A stretch of DNA of 64,000 nucleotides from Neorhizobium petrolearium (GCF_017873175.1 NZ_JAGGJW010000004.1:352696-416695); one strand, 5' to 3'; shown: positions 34,512 through 43,405, counted from the first letter of the stretch. Numbers and translations: made by a program. The notes: generated from the sequence alone by a model not told the origin.

Positions 34512-36128
34512 ATGCGGCGACAAGCGAGGGTCTTGCTCGTATATCCAAGGTTCACCGGCGCATCCTTCTGGAATTTCCGGGAAGCCTGCACGCTTATCGG
34601 CGCGCGCTATCCGGCTCCGCCGCTCGGCCTGATCACCATTGCGGCGATGTTGCCGCAGGATTGGGAACTCAGGCTCATCGACCGCAACGTGGAGGAACTC
34701 TCCGGCGGCGACATCGACTGGGCCGACCTGGTGCTGACCGGAGGCATGCTACCCCAGCAGATCGACGTCCTCCACATCATCGATCTGGCGCATGCGGCCG
34801 GCAAGCCGGTCGCGGTCGGCGGCCCGGATGCAACCTCGAGCCCGGAGCTTTATGCGAGCGCCGATTTCCGTGTCCTGGGGGAGGCTGAAGACGTCATCGA
34901 CGCCTTCGTGGCAGCCTGGAGCGGAGGGGAAAAGAAGGGCGACTTCCTGGCGCCGAAATTCCAGGCGGACGTCACGCGGACGCCGGTTCCGCGCTTCGAT
35001 CTCCTCAAGTTTTCGAACTATACATTCATCGGGATTCAGTTTTCCCGCGGCTGTCCGTTCACCTGCGAATTCTGCGATATCATCGAACTCTACGGGCGCG
35101 TTCCCCGCACCAAGACGGCCGTGCAGATCCTCGCCGAGCTCGACGCGCTCTACACGCTCGGCTATCGCGGCCATGTCGACTTCGTGGACGACAACCTGAT
35201 CGGCAACAAGAAGGCCGTGAAGGCATTCCTGCCCACGCTCATCGAATGGCAAAGGGCGCGGCACTATCCCTTCGAGTTCTCGACGGAAGCCTCGCTCAAC
35301 CTCGCCGACGACAAGGCGCTGCTCGACCTTCTGGCGGAAGCGGGTTTCTTCACGGTGTTCGTCGGCATCGAAAGCCCCGACGAGGAGGTCCTCAGGGCAA
35401 CGCAGAAAAAGCAGAACACGCGGCGCGACATCGTCGCCAGCATCGACAAGATCTACGCTGCCGGCATCGTCGTGATCGCCGGGTTCATCCTCGGCTTCGA
35501 CGACGAAACGCCGGGCGCCGGCGGACGGATGACCGCGCTGATCGAGGATGCGTCGATCCCCGTGAGCATGGTCGGCCTGCTTTATGCCCTGCCCAACACG
35601 CAGCTTACCACCCGGCTCGAGAAGGAAGGCCGGCTCCATTCCGGGCATGCGGTCGACATGGACGACGGGAGCGCCGACCAGTGCGTGTCCGGGCTCAATT
35701 TCGCGACGAGACGTCCGCGGATCGATATCTTGCGGGACTATCATCGGGTCGTTTCCGCCATCTATACGCCACAGGCATTTTTCGGCCGGGTTTCGCGTGT
35801 CGGCCGGAAGCTGCGCGTGAAACACATCAAGGGAGGCTTCAATTGGGGCCGCACCTGGGTGGACACCCGGCGGTTCCTGTATTTCACCGTGGCTGCCACG
35901 GTGAGGCGCCCGAAATTTGCCGGGCAGATGGCCCTGATGATCGCCAGGGGCCTATTCTCCAATCCGGCAGCGCTTCCGCACATGTTCAAGATGGCGATAC
36001 TCTACGCCCATCTCGGCCCCTTCAGCCAGTATATCGGCAGGGAGATCTCCTCGCAGATCGGCGCGATCGAGGAAGCCTCCCGCATCGTTCCCGACAATGC
36101 CTGGGAAGGCGAACTGCGACCGGCCTGA
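34512..36128 (+). CDS. B12-binding-domain radical SAM protein (DUF4070, HpnP-like)
   Basis: 538 residues. A B12-binding-like Rossmann domain occupies about 1-140 (VLLVYPRFTGASFWNFREAC). The radical SAM core carries CPFTCEFC (near residue 184), and the C-terminal region resembles DUF4070 (GLLYALPNTQLTTRLEKEGR). This is a class B radical SAM methyltransferase layout, as in the hopanoid C-2 methylase HpnP, which also has DUF4070. No other hopanoid gene is nearby, so the substrate is uncertain. There is no strong ribosome site (GAGACTAGAGA before ATG 34512). Confidence 0.85.
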   Translation: MRRQARVLLVYPRFTGASFWNFREACTLIGARYPAPPLGLITIAAMLPQDWELRLIDRNVEELSGGDIDWADLVLTGGMLPQQIDVLHIIDLAHAAGKPVAVGGPDATSSPELYASADFRVLGEAEDVIDAFVAAWSGGEKKGDFLAPKFQADVTRTPVPRFDLLKFSNYTFIGIQFSRGCPFTCEFCDIIELYGRVPRTKTAVQILAELDALYTLGYRGHVDFVDDNLIGNKKAVKAFLPTLIEWQRARHYPFEFSTEASLNLADDKALLDLLAEAGFFTVFVGIESPDEEVLRATQKKQNTRRDIVASIDKIYAAGIVVIAGFILGFDDETPGAGGRMTALIEDASIPVSMVGLLYALPNTQLTTRLEKEGRLHSGHAVDMDDGSADQCVSGLNFATRRPRIDILRDYHRVVSAIYTPQAFFGRVSRVGRKLRVKHIKGGFNWGRTWVDTRRFLYFTVAATVRRPKFAGQMALMIARGLFSNPAALPHMFKMAILYAHLGPFSQYIGREISSQIGAIEEASRIVPDNAWEGELRPA

Positions 36129-36173
36129 AACGCGCTGCGTTCCAGCGGTGCCATCCGCTTTCCGAGTCATCCG

Positions 36174-36584
36174 TCAATCCGCGGCGATCGCGCCCGCATA
36201 TTCCGCGTCGGCGACCGGCTCCAGCCAGTCGGCCGTCCTGCCGTCCAGCGCCTCCTGGATGGCGATATGGGTCATGGCGGTCGTAGGGGCCGCACCATGC
36301 CAGTGCTTTTCTCCAGGCGGGAACCAGACGACGTCACCGGGGCGGATCACCCGGATCGGCTCGCCCCAGACCTGCACCAGGCCGAAACCCGCCGTGACGA
36401 TGAGTGTCTGGCCGAGCGGATGGGTATGCCAGTTGGTGCGGGCGCCGGGCTCGAAGGCGACCGAGGCGCAGACGGCCCGGGCCGGCGCCGCGGCCTCGTT
36501 CAGCGGATCGAGACGGACCGTACCGGTGAAATATTCCGCAGGCTGCCTTTTCGACGGCTGCGATCCGCCACGCTTGATCTCCAT
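36174..36584 (-). CDS. Cupin related to (R)-mandelonitrile lyase type
   Basis: 136 residues. The single cupin carries [20 protein letters not shown] and [16 protein letters not shown]. Metal ligands fall at H53, H55, Q59 and H94, the same set and numbering as in the Mn-dependent hydroxynitrile lyase cupin of Granulicella. Hydroxynitrile lyase is a side activity in some members, and the natural role is unclear. ATG 36584 has GAGGA about ten bases upstream. The frame stays open for 103 codons upstream without a clear start, which may be chance. Confidence 0.88.
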   Translation of the reverse strand: MEIKRGGSQPSKRQPAEYFTGTVRLDPLNEAAAPARAVCASVAFEPGARTNWHTHPLGQTLIVTAGFGLVQVWGEPIRVIRPGDVVWFPPGEKHWHGAAPTTAMTHIAIQEALDGRTADWLEPVADAEYAGAIAAD

Positions 36585-36981
36585 GGTGCAAGTCCTCGCT
36601 GTTTCATTGCTTCCCGCCTCATATAGGGCGGATGGGCGCCTCACGGCAGGGCTTGCCTTTCGCTGATATCTTGTTATCCATTGCGCCCACAAGCGTCGGT
36701 TTTTGAGGTCCAGTTTGCCTAAGTAATCCCCGGTCTCGACAGTTTCACCCTTCCATGCGGGCAGGCCGGCAAGGCTGCCGCATGCGAAAAACTGTTCATC
36801 GGGGTGGCGGCTTGAGACCGGTATGGCATTGACCTGCCAGTGCTGCTCTTGAAAAAGCCGCCCTGAACATCCGACGCTTCGCTTTTTCTTCAAGTCCGGA
36901 CCTTCGCCACGCCGCGCCCGATCAAGGGCTTCTCCAGTGCCGTTTCCCGCATGAACTTCCCGACCGGAAGATCAAAACGGC
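36585..36981. other. Intergenic stretch, no gene assigned
   Basis: About 400 bases. An inverted repeat (GAAAAAGC at 36850, GCTTTTTC near 36882) could act as a terminator-like structure. A minus-strand frame continuous with the cupin gene reads protein-like ([20 protein letters not shown]) but lacks a start signal and family resemblance. I see no RNA gene. Confidence 0.4.
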
Positions 36982-37608
36982 ATGTGCACTATCCTTCATC
37001 TCGAATGGTCCATAATCCCGAAATCTCCACCCCGACCGATCCTCGCCTGCAGCGGTTGCGGCGGGCATAAACCCTTCCGCTCCAGCGGACGCATCCGCCT
37101 CAACGCCAACGGCAAGCGGCTCGATGCCTGGCTCATCTACAAATGCACCACCTGCGACGCCACCTGGAACCGGCCGGTCTTCGAGCGGCAAAGCGTCCGC
37201 TCGCTCGATCCCACTCTCCTCGACGCCCTGCAGACGAGCGCGCCGGATTTCGTGGCGCGCCTCGAATTCGACGCCGACGCGCTGAGGACCAAAGCAATCC
37301 GCATCGCGGAAAGCGAGGAATTCGAGGTGCGCAGGCAGGCGCTTTGCGACCTCGCGGACTGGTGGAAAATTCACATCGCGCTTGTACTGCCCTTCCCCGC
37401 CGGCTTGAGGCTCGACCGGCTGCTTGCGGCGGAACTCGGCCTTTCGCGCAGCCGGTTGCAAAAACTCTTCAAGGCAGGCGAGATCACGGTCGAGCCGGTG
37501 CGGAAGGATGCCCTGAAGCGCGGCATTTGCGACGGCACCACCATCATACTCGACCTGCGCGACGAGGCCGAACGGCTTTCGGTCGGCGGACGGGCGATGG
37601 GCGGCTGA
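36982..37608 (+). CDS. DUF1062 domain-containing protein
   Basis: 208 residues. Two CxxC pairs (CSGCGGHKPFRSSGRIRLNA and YKCTTCDATWNRP) likely bind zinc. RLNANGKRLDAWLIYKC is the DUF1062 hallmark. The C-terminal LRLDRLLAAELGLSRSRLQK with LFKAGEITV looks like an S4-type RNA-binding fold. It may act on RNA, but the family is uncharacterised. The start at 36982 is the first ATG of the frame; an internal start at the Trp-rich WSIIPKSP region is possible. Confidence 0.85.
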   Translation: MCTILHLEWSIIPKSPPRPILACSGCGGHKPFRSSGRIRLNANGKRLDAWLIYKCTTCDATWNRPVFERQSVRSLDPTLLDALQTSAPDFVARLEFDADALRTKAIRIAESEEFEVRRQALCDLADWWKIHIALVLPFPAGLRLDRLLAAELGLSRSRLQKLFKAGEITVEPVRKDALKRGICDGTTIILDLRDEAERLSVGGRAMGG

Positions 37609-37683
37609 TACGCCCTCCCCGCATACTGTTCGCCCCCTCGAAAGCAGGCAATCGCATGTGGGGAACCGAGCAAGCGCAGCTTA

Positions 37684-37826
37684 CTCCCTCTTCTCCCCAG
37701 CGGGGAGAAGTGCCGAGCAAAGCGAGGCGATGAGGGGGTGTACACACGGCAAACGCATCGCTAGACTTGGCTTCGCCCCCTCATCTGCCCTTCGGGCATC
37801 TTCTCTCCGCTGGGGAGAAGAGGGAA
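37684..37826. repeat. Long inverted repeat (REP/RIME-like pair)
   Basis: TCCCTCTTCTCCCCAGCGGG (from 37685) is mirrored by CGCTGGGGAGAAGAGGGA (ending 37825). Inner GATGAGGGGGTG faces CGCCCCCTCATC. Each arm also folds on itself (CTTCTCCCC/GGGGAGAAG). It occupies most of the 320-base gap between DUF1062 and the EamA gene, and resembles the element in the pha operon. Confidence 0.75.
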
Positions 37827-37927
37827 TGTGTTGCCCGCCTCATCATTCCACAGAAGCCTCAGCATATTTGTTCATATGCGATTACCCTGCCCTCAAAAGG
37901 GGGCGAATATCGGGCCGCTGTTTCCTG

Positions 37928-38878
37928 TCAGCAGTTCCGGAACCGGGACATAGGCGCAAGCCGGATCCATACTTCCCGCAGGGTTTCCGCCTTCAGGGAA
38001 ACGATAGCAACGCCCGACAGCACGATAAGGGTGGCGACCACCTCGCGCAGGCTGACAGGCTCTCCGAGGAGCACGAAGCCGAGGACGATCGTCCAGGGCG
38101 GCAGGAAATAACCGTTCATGGAACCGATGGTCGGCCCCGCCTTCTTCAGGATGTTCATGTAGAGCACAATCGGCAGCGCCGTTCCAAAGATGCCGAGCAG
38201 GAGCAGGACCGGCACAGCATCCAGTGCTGGAGCAAAGGCCGAAAAACCGCCGAGCCAGGCCACGGCGGCGAAGGTCGGCAGGCCGGAAAAAGCCTGCTGG
38301 CCGAGTGCCAGCCGGATCGGCTGCGCCTGCGGAATGCTGCGGACATAGAGATTGCCGAGTGCATAGCTCACCGCCACCGCCATCATGGCACCGATACCCG
38401 AGGGGTTGACCTCGGCAGAACCAAAAGCCGCCGGGCCGATCAGCAGCACCATCCCGCCAAAGCCGATCAGGAGACCAGTTATTCGTCTCCGCGTCAGTTG
38501 CTCGCTGGCAAACAGCGCCTGCGCCAGGACGGCGACGACAAGCGGAGTCGAGGCCTGGATCATCGAGGTCAGGCCGGCGGAAATCTGGGTCAGCGCATAG
38601 GCCGTCAGCGTGTTCGGTACCACGCCCTGCAAGAAGCCGAGGACGATCCAGTCGCGGTACTCGCGGCCGCGGGGCAGTATCTCGTGACCGGTCGCCGCCA
38701 TGAAAGCGGCGATCAGAAAACCGCCCATCAGCCCCCGCACGGCCGTCAGCGCCAGCGGCGAAAGCGAGGTACCGGCGACCTTCAGAAGAATGAAGGCGCT
38801 CGCCCATAAAAAGGAACAGAGGAGCATTTGACCGATCAGCGGGGCTGCAGCGGCCTTCCTTGCGACGAGCGATAACAT
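37928..38878 (-). CDS. EamA/DMT family transporter
   Basis: 316 residues with ten predicted helices in two EamA repeats (LCSFLWASAFILLKVAGTSL starts the first; GIGAMMAVAVSYALGNLYVR the second). The drug/metabolite transporter superfamily exports amino acids or other small metabolites across the inner membrane. ATG 38878 has GGGAGG. It is divergent from a MarR gene across two 18-bp palindromes, so it is probably controlled by that regulator and may export its ligand. Confidence 0.92.
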   Translation of the reverse strand: MLSLVARKAAAAPLIGQMLLCSFLWASAFILLKVAGTSLSPLALTAVRGLMGGFLIAAFMAATGHEILPRGREYRDWIVLGFLQGVVPNTLTAYALTQISAGLTSMIQASTPLVVAVLAQALFASEQLTRRRITGLLIGFGGMVLLIGPAAFGSAEVNPSGIGAMMAVAVSYALGNLYVRSIPQAQPIRLALGQQAFSGLPTFAAVAWLGGFSAFAPALDAVPVLLLLGIFGTALPIVLYMNILKKAGPTIGSMNGYFLPPWTIVLGFVLLGEPVSLREVVATLIVLSGVAIVSLKAETLREVWIRLAPMSRFRNC

Positions 38879-38893
38879 GACGGCCTCCCTAGT

Positions 38894-38942
38894 TATCTTC
38901 ACGTGAAGATATTTGCACTCAATTTATCTTCATGTCAAGATA
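38894..38942. promoter_or_regulatory. Twin MarR operators between EamA and MarR genes
   Basis: TATCTTCACGTGAAGATA (38894-38911) is a perfect 18-bp palindrome. TATCTTCATGTCAAGATA (38925-38942) is a near-perfect copy. Their 31-bp spacing equals three DNA turns, placing two dimers on the same face. Confidence 0.8.
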
Positions 38943-38970
38943 GTTCAGACGCAAACGAGGAATCGAGGCG

Positions 38971-39510
38971 ATGGACAAGCCGGAACAGCAGGATCACGTC
39001 GATCGGTTGAAAGCCCAATGGGCCAGGGAACTGCCCGACCTCGACACGAGTCCGATGGAGATATTAGGGCGCATCTATCGCCTGTCGCGGCTGGTGACGC
39101 CCACGATCGAGGCGACCTTTGCCTCGCATGGGCTCGACCGCGGCGAGTTCGACGTCGTCGGTACGCTGCGGCGGACCGGCCCGCCCTACCGGCTGACGCC
39201 GACGGAACTCTACCGCTCGCTGATGATCGCCTCCGGCAGCCTGACCCATCGGCTCGGGCGGCTGGAAAAGGCGGGCCTCATCAGGCGCGTGCCGTCCGAA
39301 AACGACGGCCGAAGCCTCGCCGTGCAGCTTACGGAACAAGGCATTTACCGCGCCGAAGCGGCGTTCCGGCAGGACATGGCGAGCGAAGCGGATGTGATCG
39401 CGGCATTCGATCCGGAAAAGAGACGCCAGCTTGCGGCTCTGCTTCGCGAACTGAACCTCGCCGTCGAGGCCAGGCTCGCGATGCCGGCGGGTGGAGAGGC
39501 GGAGACTTGA
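38971..39510 (+). CDS. MarR family transcriptional regulator
   Basis: 179 residues. The winged-helix core is LTPTELYRSLMIASGSLTHR followed by LGRLEKAGLIRRVPSENDGR, where the wing DGRS.AV.LT is the MarR signature. N- and C-terminal helices form the dimer interface. It should repress itself and the divergent transporter through the twin palindromes. Ligand unknown. ATG 38971 follows CGAGG. Confidence 0.93.
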   Translation: MDKPEQQDHVDRLKAQWARELPDLDTSPMEILGRIYRLSRLVTPTIEATFASHGLDRGEFDVVGTLRRTGPPYRLTPTELYRSLMIASGSLTHRLGRLEKAGLIRRVPSENDGRSLAVQLTEQGIYRAEAAFRQDMASEADVIAAFDPEKRRQLAALLRELNLAVEARLAMPAGGEAET

Positions 39511-39556
39511 GCGATGGCAACGCTTCGCGAAAGAGGACAACGCCTGGCGCTGCCTG

Positions 39557-40513
39557 TCAGCGGGCGCTCTTCGCAGCACCCATTTCCAGATCAACCTGAT
39601 CCTCGAAGGCGCGCTTCCTGCCGGCGATGAAACGGCGATAGCCCTCCGGGTCTCTCCAGGCATTGACGCCTTCGGTCTGGGCCCGCTGCCGTTTGCCTTC
39701 GAGATCGTAATATTCATTGTGCTGCGCCAGCCAGATGTCAGGCTTCAGCATTTCGAGCATATGGTGGGTGCGTCGGTAATCCTCGGCGATACCGGGATAG
39801 GACGGATCCTTCGCCAGCCGATAGCCGGGGTTGAAGCCCGCTCCATCCGGGAACACCACGACATAGGGCTTGCCGTCCAGGACGAGATTGGCGATCCAGG
39901 TCGTCGCCCCGCGGGTATGGCCGGGCGTCAGATAGGCCGTGAGCAGCACGTCGCCCATCCTGATCGTGTCGCCATCGCGCAGGATGCGGTCGACCTTGAC
40001 CGGCGGATAGACAAAATCGTTCCCGTATTTGAAGTCCCCGGAATCGCCGCTCTCCATGGCCGGAACATCTTCTCGCATGACCGCAAGCTGCGCGCCGAAC
40101 TGCTCCTTGAAAAAGGCAAGGGCGCCGGCGTGATCGATATGCGCGTGGCCGTTGATCATGATCCTGATGTCCTCGGGCCTGAAGCCGAGCTTACGAATGG
40201 AATCGACGATCATCGGTCCCGACGACGGCATGCCGGTGTTCATCAGAATATGCCCTTCGGACGTGGTGAACAGGAAGACGCCAAGCCCCTTGGTGCCGAC
40301 GAAATAGAGCGGGCCGATAATCTGGAGCGGTTCGTCCGGCTCCTCCCACTTGAGGGCCTTTCTAGCGATCGACATAAACAGGTTGTTGTCGTTCGCCAGT
40401 TGTTCCTGCGTCGGCATGTTTTCCGGCAAGGCCTGGGTGGCGGCCGGCAGCGCGGCGCCAAGAACAAGGGCCGACGCGAGGACCGGACCCGCCACGTGTA
40501 TCATTGCGTGCAT
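39557..40513 (-). CDS. MBL-fold hydrolase, subclass B3 metallo-beta-lactamase-like
   Basis: 318 residues with a signal peptide (MHAMIHVAGPVLASALVLGA, cleavage after ATQA). Zinc motifs are NGHAHIDHAGA (HxHxDH), LTPGHTRGATTW and a late His in LAQHNEYYDL. The GMPSSGPMIVDSIRKLGFRP stretch and ligand spacing fit subclass B3. A periplasmic beta-lactamase or a related lactonase/hydrolase is possible; resistance cannot be inferred from motifs alone. ATG 40513 has GAGGAGG. Confidence 0.85.
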   Translation of the reverse strand: MHAMIHVAGPVLASALVLGAALPAATQALPENMPTQEQLANDNNLFMSIARKALKWEEPDEPLQIIGPLYFVGTKGLGVFLFTTSEGHILMNTGMPSSGPMIVDSIRKLGFRPEDIRIMINGHAHIDHAGALAFFKEQFGAQLAVMREDVPAMESGDSGDFKYGNDFVYPPVKVDRILRDGDTIRMGDVLLTAYLTPGHTRGATTWIANLVLDGKPYVVVFPDGAGFNPGYRLAKDPSYPGIAEDYRRTHHMLEMLKPDIWLAQHNEYYDLEGKRQRAQTEGVNAWRDPEGYRRFIAGRKRAFEDQVDLEMGAAKSAR

Positions 40514-40724
40514 GCCTGCCTCCTCCTCTTTCAAGGTCGAGGGCCAATGCCTGAGCGCGTATCGCCTTCCTCCGGGATCTACCCTCAGGTCTCCTCCCGC
40601 AGGTGCGGCGATATTACTCCCGATTTCACTGGAGGAATATGGCAGGACGCAGCAACCGTTAACGGCGGCTGACCGCAGCGCCAATCGGGAACACATTAAG
40701 CAATGGGAGAAACGAATCCCGTTA

Positions 40725-41240
40725 TCAACGTGCCCCCGACACCTTGAGCTCCATGCAGGTGAGGTCCAGCCAGCGGCCGAACTTGGTGCCGACTTCGGAG
40801 AATTTGCCGGCAATGCGGAAGCCGAGTTTTTCATGCAGGCGGATGGAGGCGGCGTTTTCCGATTCGATCGCGGCGATCATCACATGCACGCCGTTCGAGG
40901 CTGCGCGTGCGATCAGTTCCAGCATCAGAAGTCGGCCGATGCCCAAGCCGCGAAAATCGCGGTGGACATAGACCGAATGCTCGACCGTATGGCGATAACC
41001 GTCGAAGGCGCGCCAGTCGCCATAGGAGGCATAACCGGCGACTTTCCCGCCGACCTCCGCGACAATGACCGGGAAGCCCCGCGCCTTGCGGACCGCAAAC
41101 CATTCCTTGCGGTTTTCGAGGTCCACCAGCACCTCGTTCCAGATCGCCGTGGTGTTGGCGACTGCGTCGTTATAGATCTCCATGATCGTCGGAAGATCGG
41201 CTTCGGTTGCGTCGCGTACAAGGGTGCTGGTCATGGCCAT
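40725..41240 (-). CDS. GNAT N-acetyltransferase, phosphinothricin acetyltransferase type
   Basis: 171 residues. The GNAT acetyl-CoA motif is RDFRGLGIGRLLMLELIARA, with IYNDAVANTTAIWNE and GYASYGDWRAFDGYRHTVEH typical of the PAT/Bar-like subgroup. That subgroup acetylates phosphinothricin or, more often in natural contexts, methionine sulfone-type amino acids. It is cytosolic. Start at 41240 or ATG 41234. Specificity is not certain. Confidence 0.9.
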   Translation of the reverse strand: MAMTSTLVRDATEADLPTIMEIYNDAVANTTAIWNEVLVDLENRKEWFAVRKARGFPVIVAEVGGKVAGYASYGDWRAFDGYRHTVEHSVYVHRDFRGLGIGRLLMLELIARAASNGVHVMIAAIESENAASIRLHEKLGFRIAGKFSEVGTKFGRWLDLTCMELKVSGAR

Positions 41241-41351
41241 TTTCCATTATGATATAATTTTGTCCACTTTAGCAGACGATCGTCTGTTGTCCACAATTGT
41301 TAGCTTCTCGCTCTTCTGATAGCGTGAAGCTCTCGGGGATGGGAGGCGAAG

Positions 41352-41828
41352 ATGCGGGTTCTGCTGACAGTTCTGGCCTGGCTGGCTGCCGTCCTCGTCG
41401 CGCATGCCGCCGAATGGCAGACTTATGCCAACGATCGCTACGGCTACACGATCGATCTGCCTCCGGGCTTCACCATGCAAAGAGCGCCTGATAACGGCGA
41501 CGGTGGCACGTTCCTGGCGAAGAACGGCGATCGCATCCTCGTCTTTGGCACCTTCCTCGTCGACGTTTTCTTTGATGACGAAGCAGCCAATCGTATCGAA
41601 CAGGCAGAGAAAGACGGCTGGAAGATTTCCTATTCCCGGGTCAAGCCGGAATGGGCGAGCTATTCGGGCACCAGGGGAGATCGCATCCTCTATGTCCGTG
41701 GCATGTGGCTATGCGAAGACGCGGCGGCCTTTCTGCAACTCGAATACCGAAAGCAGGATCTCAAGGCCTACGACATGATCATCAAGCGGATGGTCGCGAG
41801 CCTCAAGCCTGTCGGCTGCCCGCAGTAA
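41352..41828 (+). CDS. Secreted hypothetical protein
   Basis: 158 residues with a clear signal peptide (MRVLLTVLAWLAAVLVAHAA, cleavage after AHA). The mature domain has alternating strands (AEWQTYANDRYGYTIDLPPG) and two cysteines (MWLCEDAAAF and PVGCPQ) that could pair. GGGAGG precedes ATG 41352. The YGYTIDLPPGF start is common in exported proteins of rhizobia with unknown function. Confidence 0.75.
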   Translation: MRVLLTVLAWLAAVLVAHAAEWQTYANDRYGYTIDLPPGFTMQRAPDNGDGGTFLAKNGDRILVFGTFLVDVFFDDEAANRIEQAEKDGWKISYSRVKPEWASYSGTRGDRILYVRGMWLCEDAAAFLQLEYRKQDLKAYDMIIKRMVASLKPVGCPQ

Positions 41829-41837
41829 GGGCGATCG

Positions 41838-42500
41838 TCAGAGACCGGACAGGCTGAAACAGGTTATCACCGCGCCGTAATGCACAGCGGCGGCGGCCAC
41901 CACGAAGCCGTGCCAGATGGCGTTCTGGAAGCGCAGCCTTTCCCATACGTGGAAGATGACGCCGAGCGAATAGATGAGGCCGCCGATGACGATCAGCCAG
42001 ATCGTGACGGCCGGCAGGTATTCCGAAACCTGTCCCATGACCATCGCGCCGCTCCAGCCCATGCCGAGATAGAGCAGAATCGCCAGCTTGTCGTAACGGC
42101 CCGGAAACAGGCATTTCAGCGTGATGCCGACCACCGCCGTCGCCCAGATAGCCAGCAGCATGGCAAGGATCCAGGGATCCTCAGCGCCGCGCTGCAAAAA
42201 CGGCGTGTAGGTCGCCGCGATCAGGATGAAGATCGCCGAATGATCGAGCCTTCTCAGAAACCATTTCGTGCGGGAATGCGGCCAGATATTGTAGGTAAAC
42301 GAGATCGACAGACAGAGCACCAGACCCAGCCCGTAAATCCATGCAGCGGCGATCGCGCCGTAGCTCGACCAGACGGTTGCGTAAAAGATCAGCGCCGTCG
42401 CGCCGATCAGCGCAAACACAATGCCGATGCCGTTGATGATCCCATCCGCGACGATCTCGTGAAAATCGTAACGCCGTCCGAAACTGAAAAACTCGTTCAT
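41838..42500 (-). CDS. Hemolysin III / PAQR-type membrane protein
   Basis: 220 residues, seven predicted helices. SFTYNIWPHSRTKWFLRRLD and HSAIFILIAATYTPF contain the family Ser/His/Asp metal-like residues, and FHVWERLRFQNAIWHGFVVA the terminal HxxxH. Despite the hemolysin name, family members are integral membrane proteins of unclear (possibly hydrolase or membrane-stress) function. ATG 42500 has GGAAGG. It follows the DksA-like gene after 95 bases. Confidence 0.92.
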   Translation of the reverse strand: MNEFFSFGRRYDFHEIVADGIINGIGIVFALIGATALIFYATVWSSYGAIAAAWIYGLGLVLCLSISFTYNIWPHSRTKWFLRRLDHSAIFILIAATYTPFLQRGAEDPWILAMLLAIWATAVVGITLKCLFPGRYDKLAILLYLGMGWSGAMVMGQVSEYLPAVTIWLIVIGGLIYSLGVIFHVWERLRFQNAIWHGFVVAAAAVHYGAVITCFSLSGL

Positions 42501-42595
42501 GCCTACCTTCCGTCTCCTCACAGGATGGACATGGCGGCGGCGGAAGGCAAGAGATGAGCGATTCACTTTAGGTTTTAGGCATTAACCCTTCCGGC

Positions 42596-42916
42596 TTAAG
42601 CTTCTCCGGCGCAGGTCTGGCAGAGCGGCGCATGCGGCACGGCATCGAGCCGCTTTTCCGAGATCGGCTGGCCGCATCTTACACAGGTGCCGAACGTGCC
42701 GCCCGCGATCCGCGCAAGAGCCGCCTCGATCGCGACGAGTTCCTTTTCGCCGACCTCGCCGAGCTCGTCGAGCACCTCATCGTTGTTGCGTTCGACGGCG
42801 CGATCGTCATCGTCGGGGTTGCGCGGCGAGGTGAAGTCCTGCTCGATGCGGCTCAGGCGGCTCTCCAGCTCGGCTTTCCTCGTCCGCAGGATGGTTTCGT
42901 ATTTGGCGATATCCAT
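42596..42916 (-). CDS. DksA/TraR-type zinc-finger protein
   Basis: 106 residues. An N-terminal coiled coil (ILRTRKAELESRLSRIEQDF) leads to a four-cysteine zinc finger (CVRCGQPI...CQTC). The coiled-coil tip is DDDDRAVERNNDEVLDELGE. It is shorter than DksA (about 150) and longer than TraR. It may bind the RNA polymerase secondary channel, but the DxxDxA tip differs from E. coli DksA. It sits directly behind a universal stress gene with a 14-base gap, so both probably belong to one oxygen- or stress-controlled unit. Confidence 0.9.
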   Translation of the reverse strand: MDIAKYETILRTRKAELESRLSRIEQDFTSPRNPDDDDRAVERNNDEVLDELGEVGEKELVAIEAALARIAGGTFGTCVRCGQPISEKRLDAVPHAPLCQTCAGEA

Positions 42917-42930
42917 GGCCTTGTTCCTCC

Positions 42931-43341
42931 TTACCGGTCGATCAACACCGAGCATTTTGCGTGACGCACGACGCGATCCGCCGTGGCGCCGATGAAGTAG
43001 TTCGACAAATCCGGTATATGCGAGGCGACGATGATCAGGTCAGCGCCCCGCTCCTCCGAAGCCGCCAGAATCTCCCGCGCCGGCGAGCCTTCGCGGATCT
43101 CGATCTCGGCAGCAATTCCCATCCTCGCCCTCAGGTCGATCAGGGTCTCTTCCGACTCCTGCCGCGCCTTGACCATCATGTCGACGGTGAGATCCGAGAC
43201 GAGATAGCCGGGGATATCCTCGACCACATTCAGGAGCAGAAGCGTACCGCCTTCATCGAGCAACGTCGATGCCTTGCGCAATATCCGCTCTCCCTTTTCC
43301 AGTTGCGCTATGTCCACCGCAACGACAATCTTCCTGTACAT
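42931..43341 (-). CDS. Universal stress protein UspA family
   Basis: 136 residues. The USP fold begins YRKIVVAVDI and ends with a nucleotide-loop-like IGATADRVVRHAKCSVLI. The classical ATP motif GxxGxxxxS is imperfect (GATADRV), so ATP binding is uncertain. A perfect FNR/FixK dyad lies about 70 bases upstream of the start, implying low-oxygen control of this gene and the DksA-like gene behind it. Confidence 0.93.
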   Translation of the reverse strand: MYRKIVVAVDIAQLEKGERILRKASTLLDEGGTLLLLNVVEDIPGYLVSDLTVDMMVKARQESEETLIDLRARMGIAAEIEIREGSPAREILAASEERGADLIIVASHIPDLSNYFIGATADRVVRHAKCSVLIDR

Positions 43342-43405
43342 CGTGGTATCTTATCCTTCCTGTCTTTTTTACCGCCATCATCTTTTCTTCCGGCTTCCCG
43401 CCGCA

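Noticed and set aside
42577..42594. Possible CtrA box near the end of the DksA-like gene (TTAACCCTTCCGGCTTAA)
   Set aside because: The two TTAA halves are 10 bases apart, not 7.
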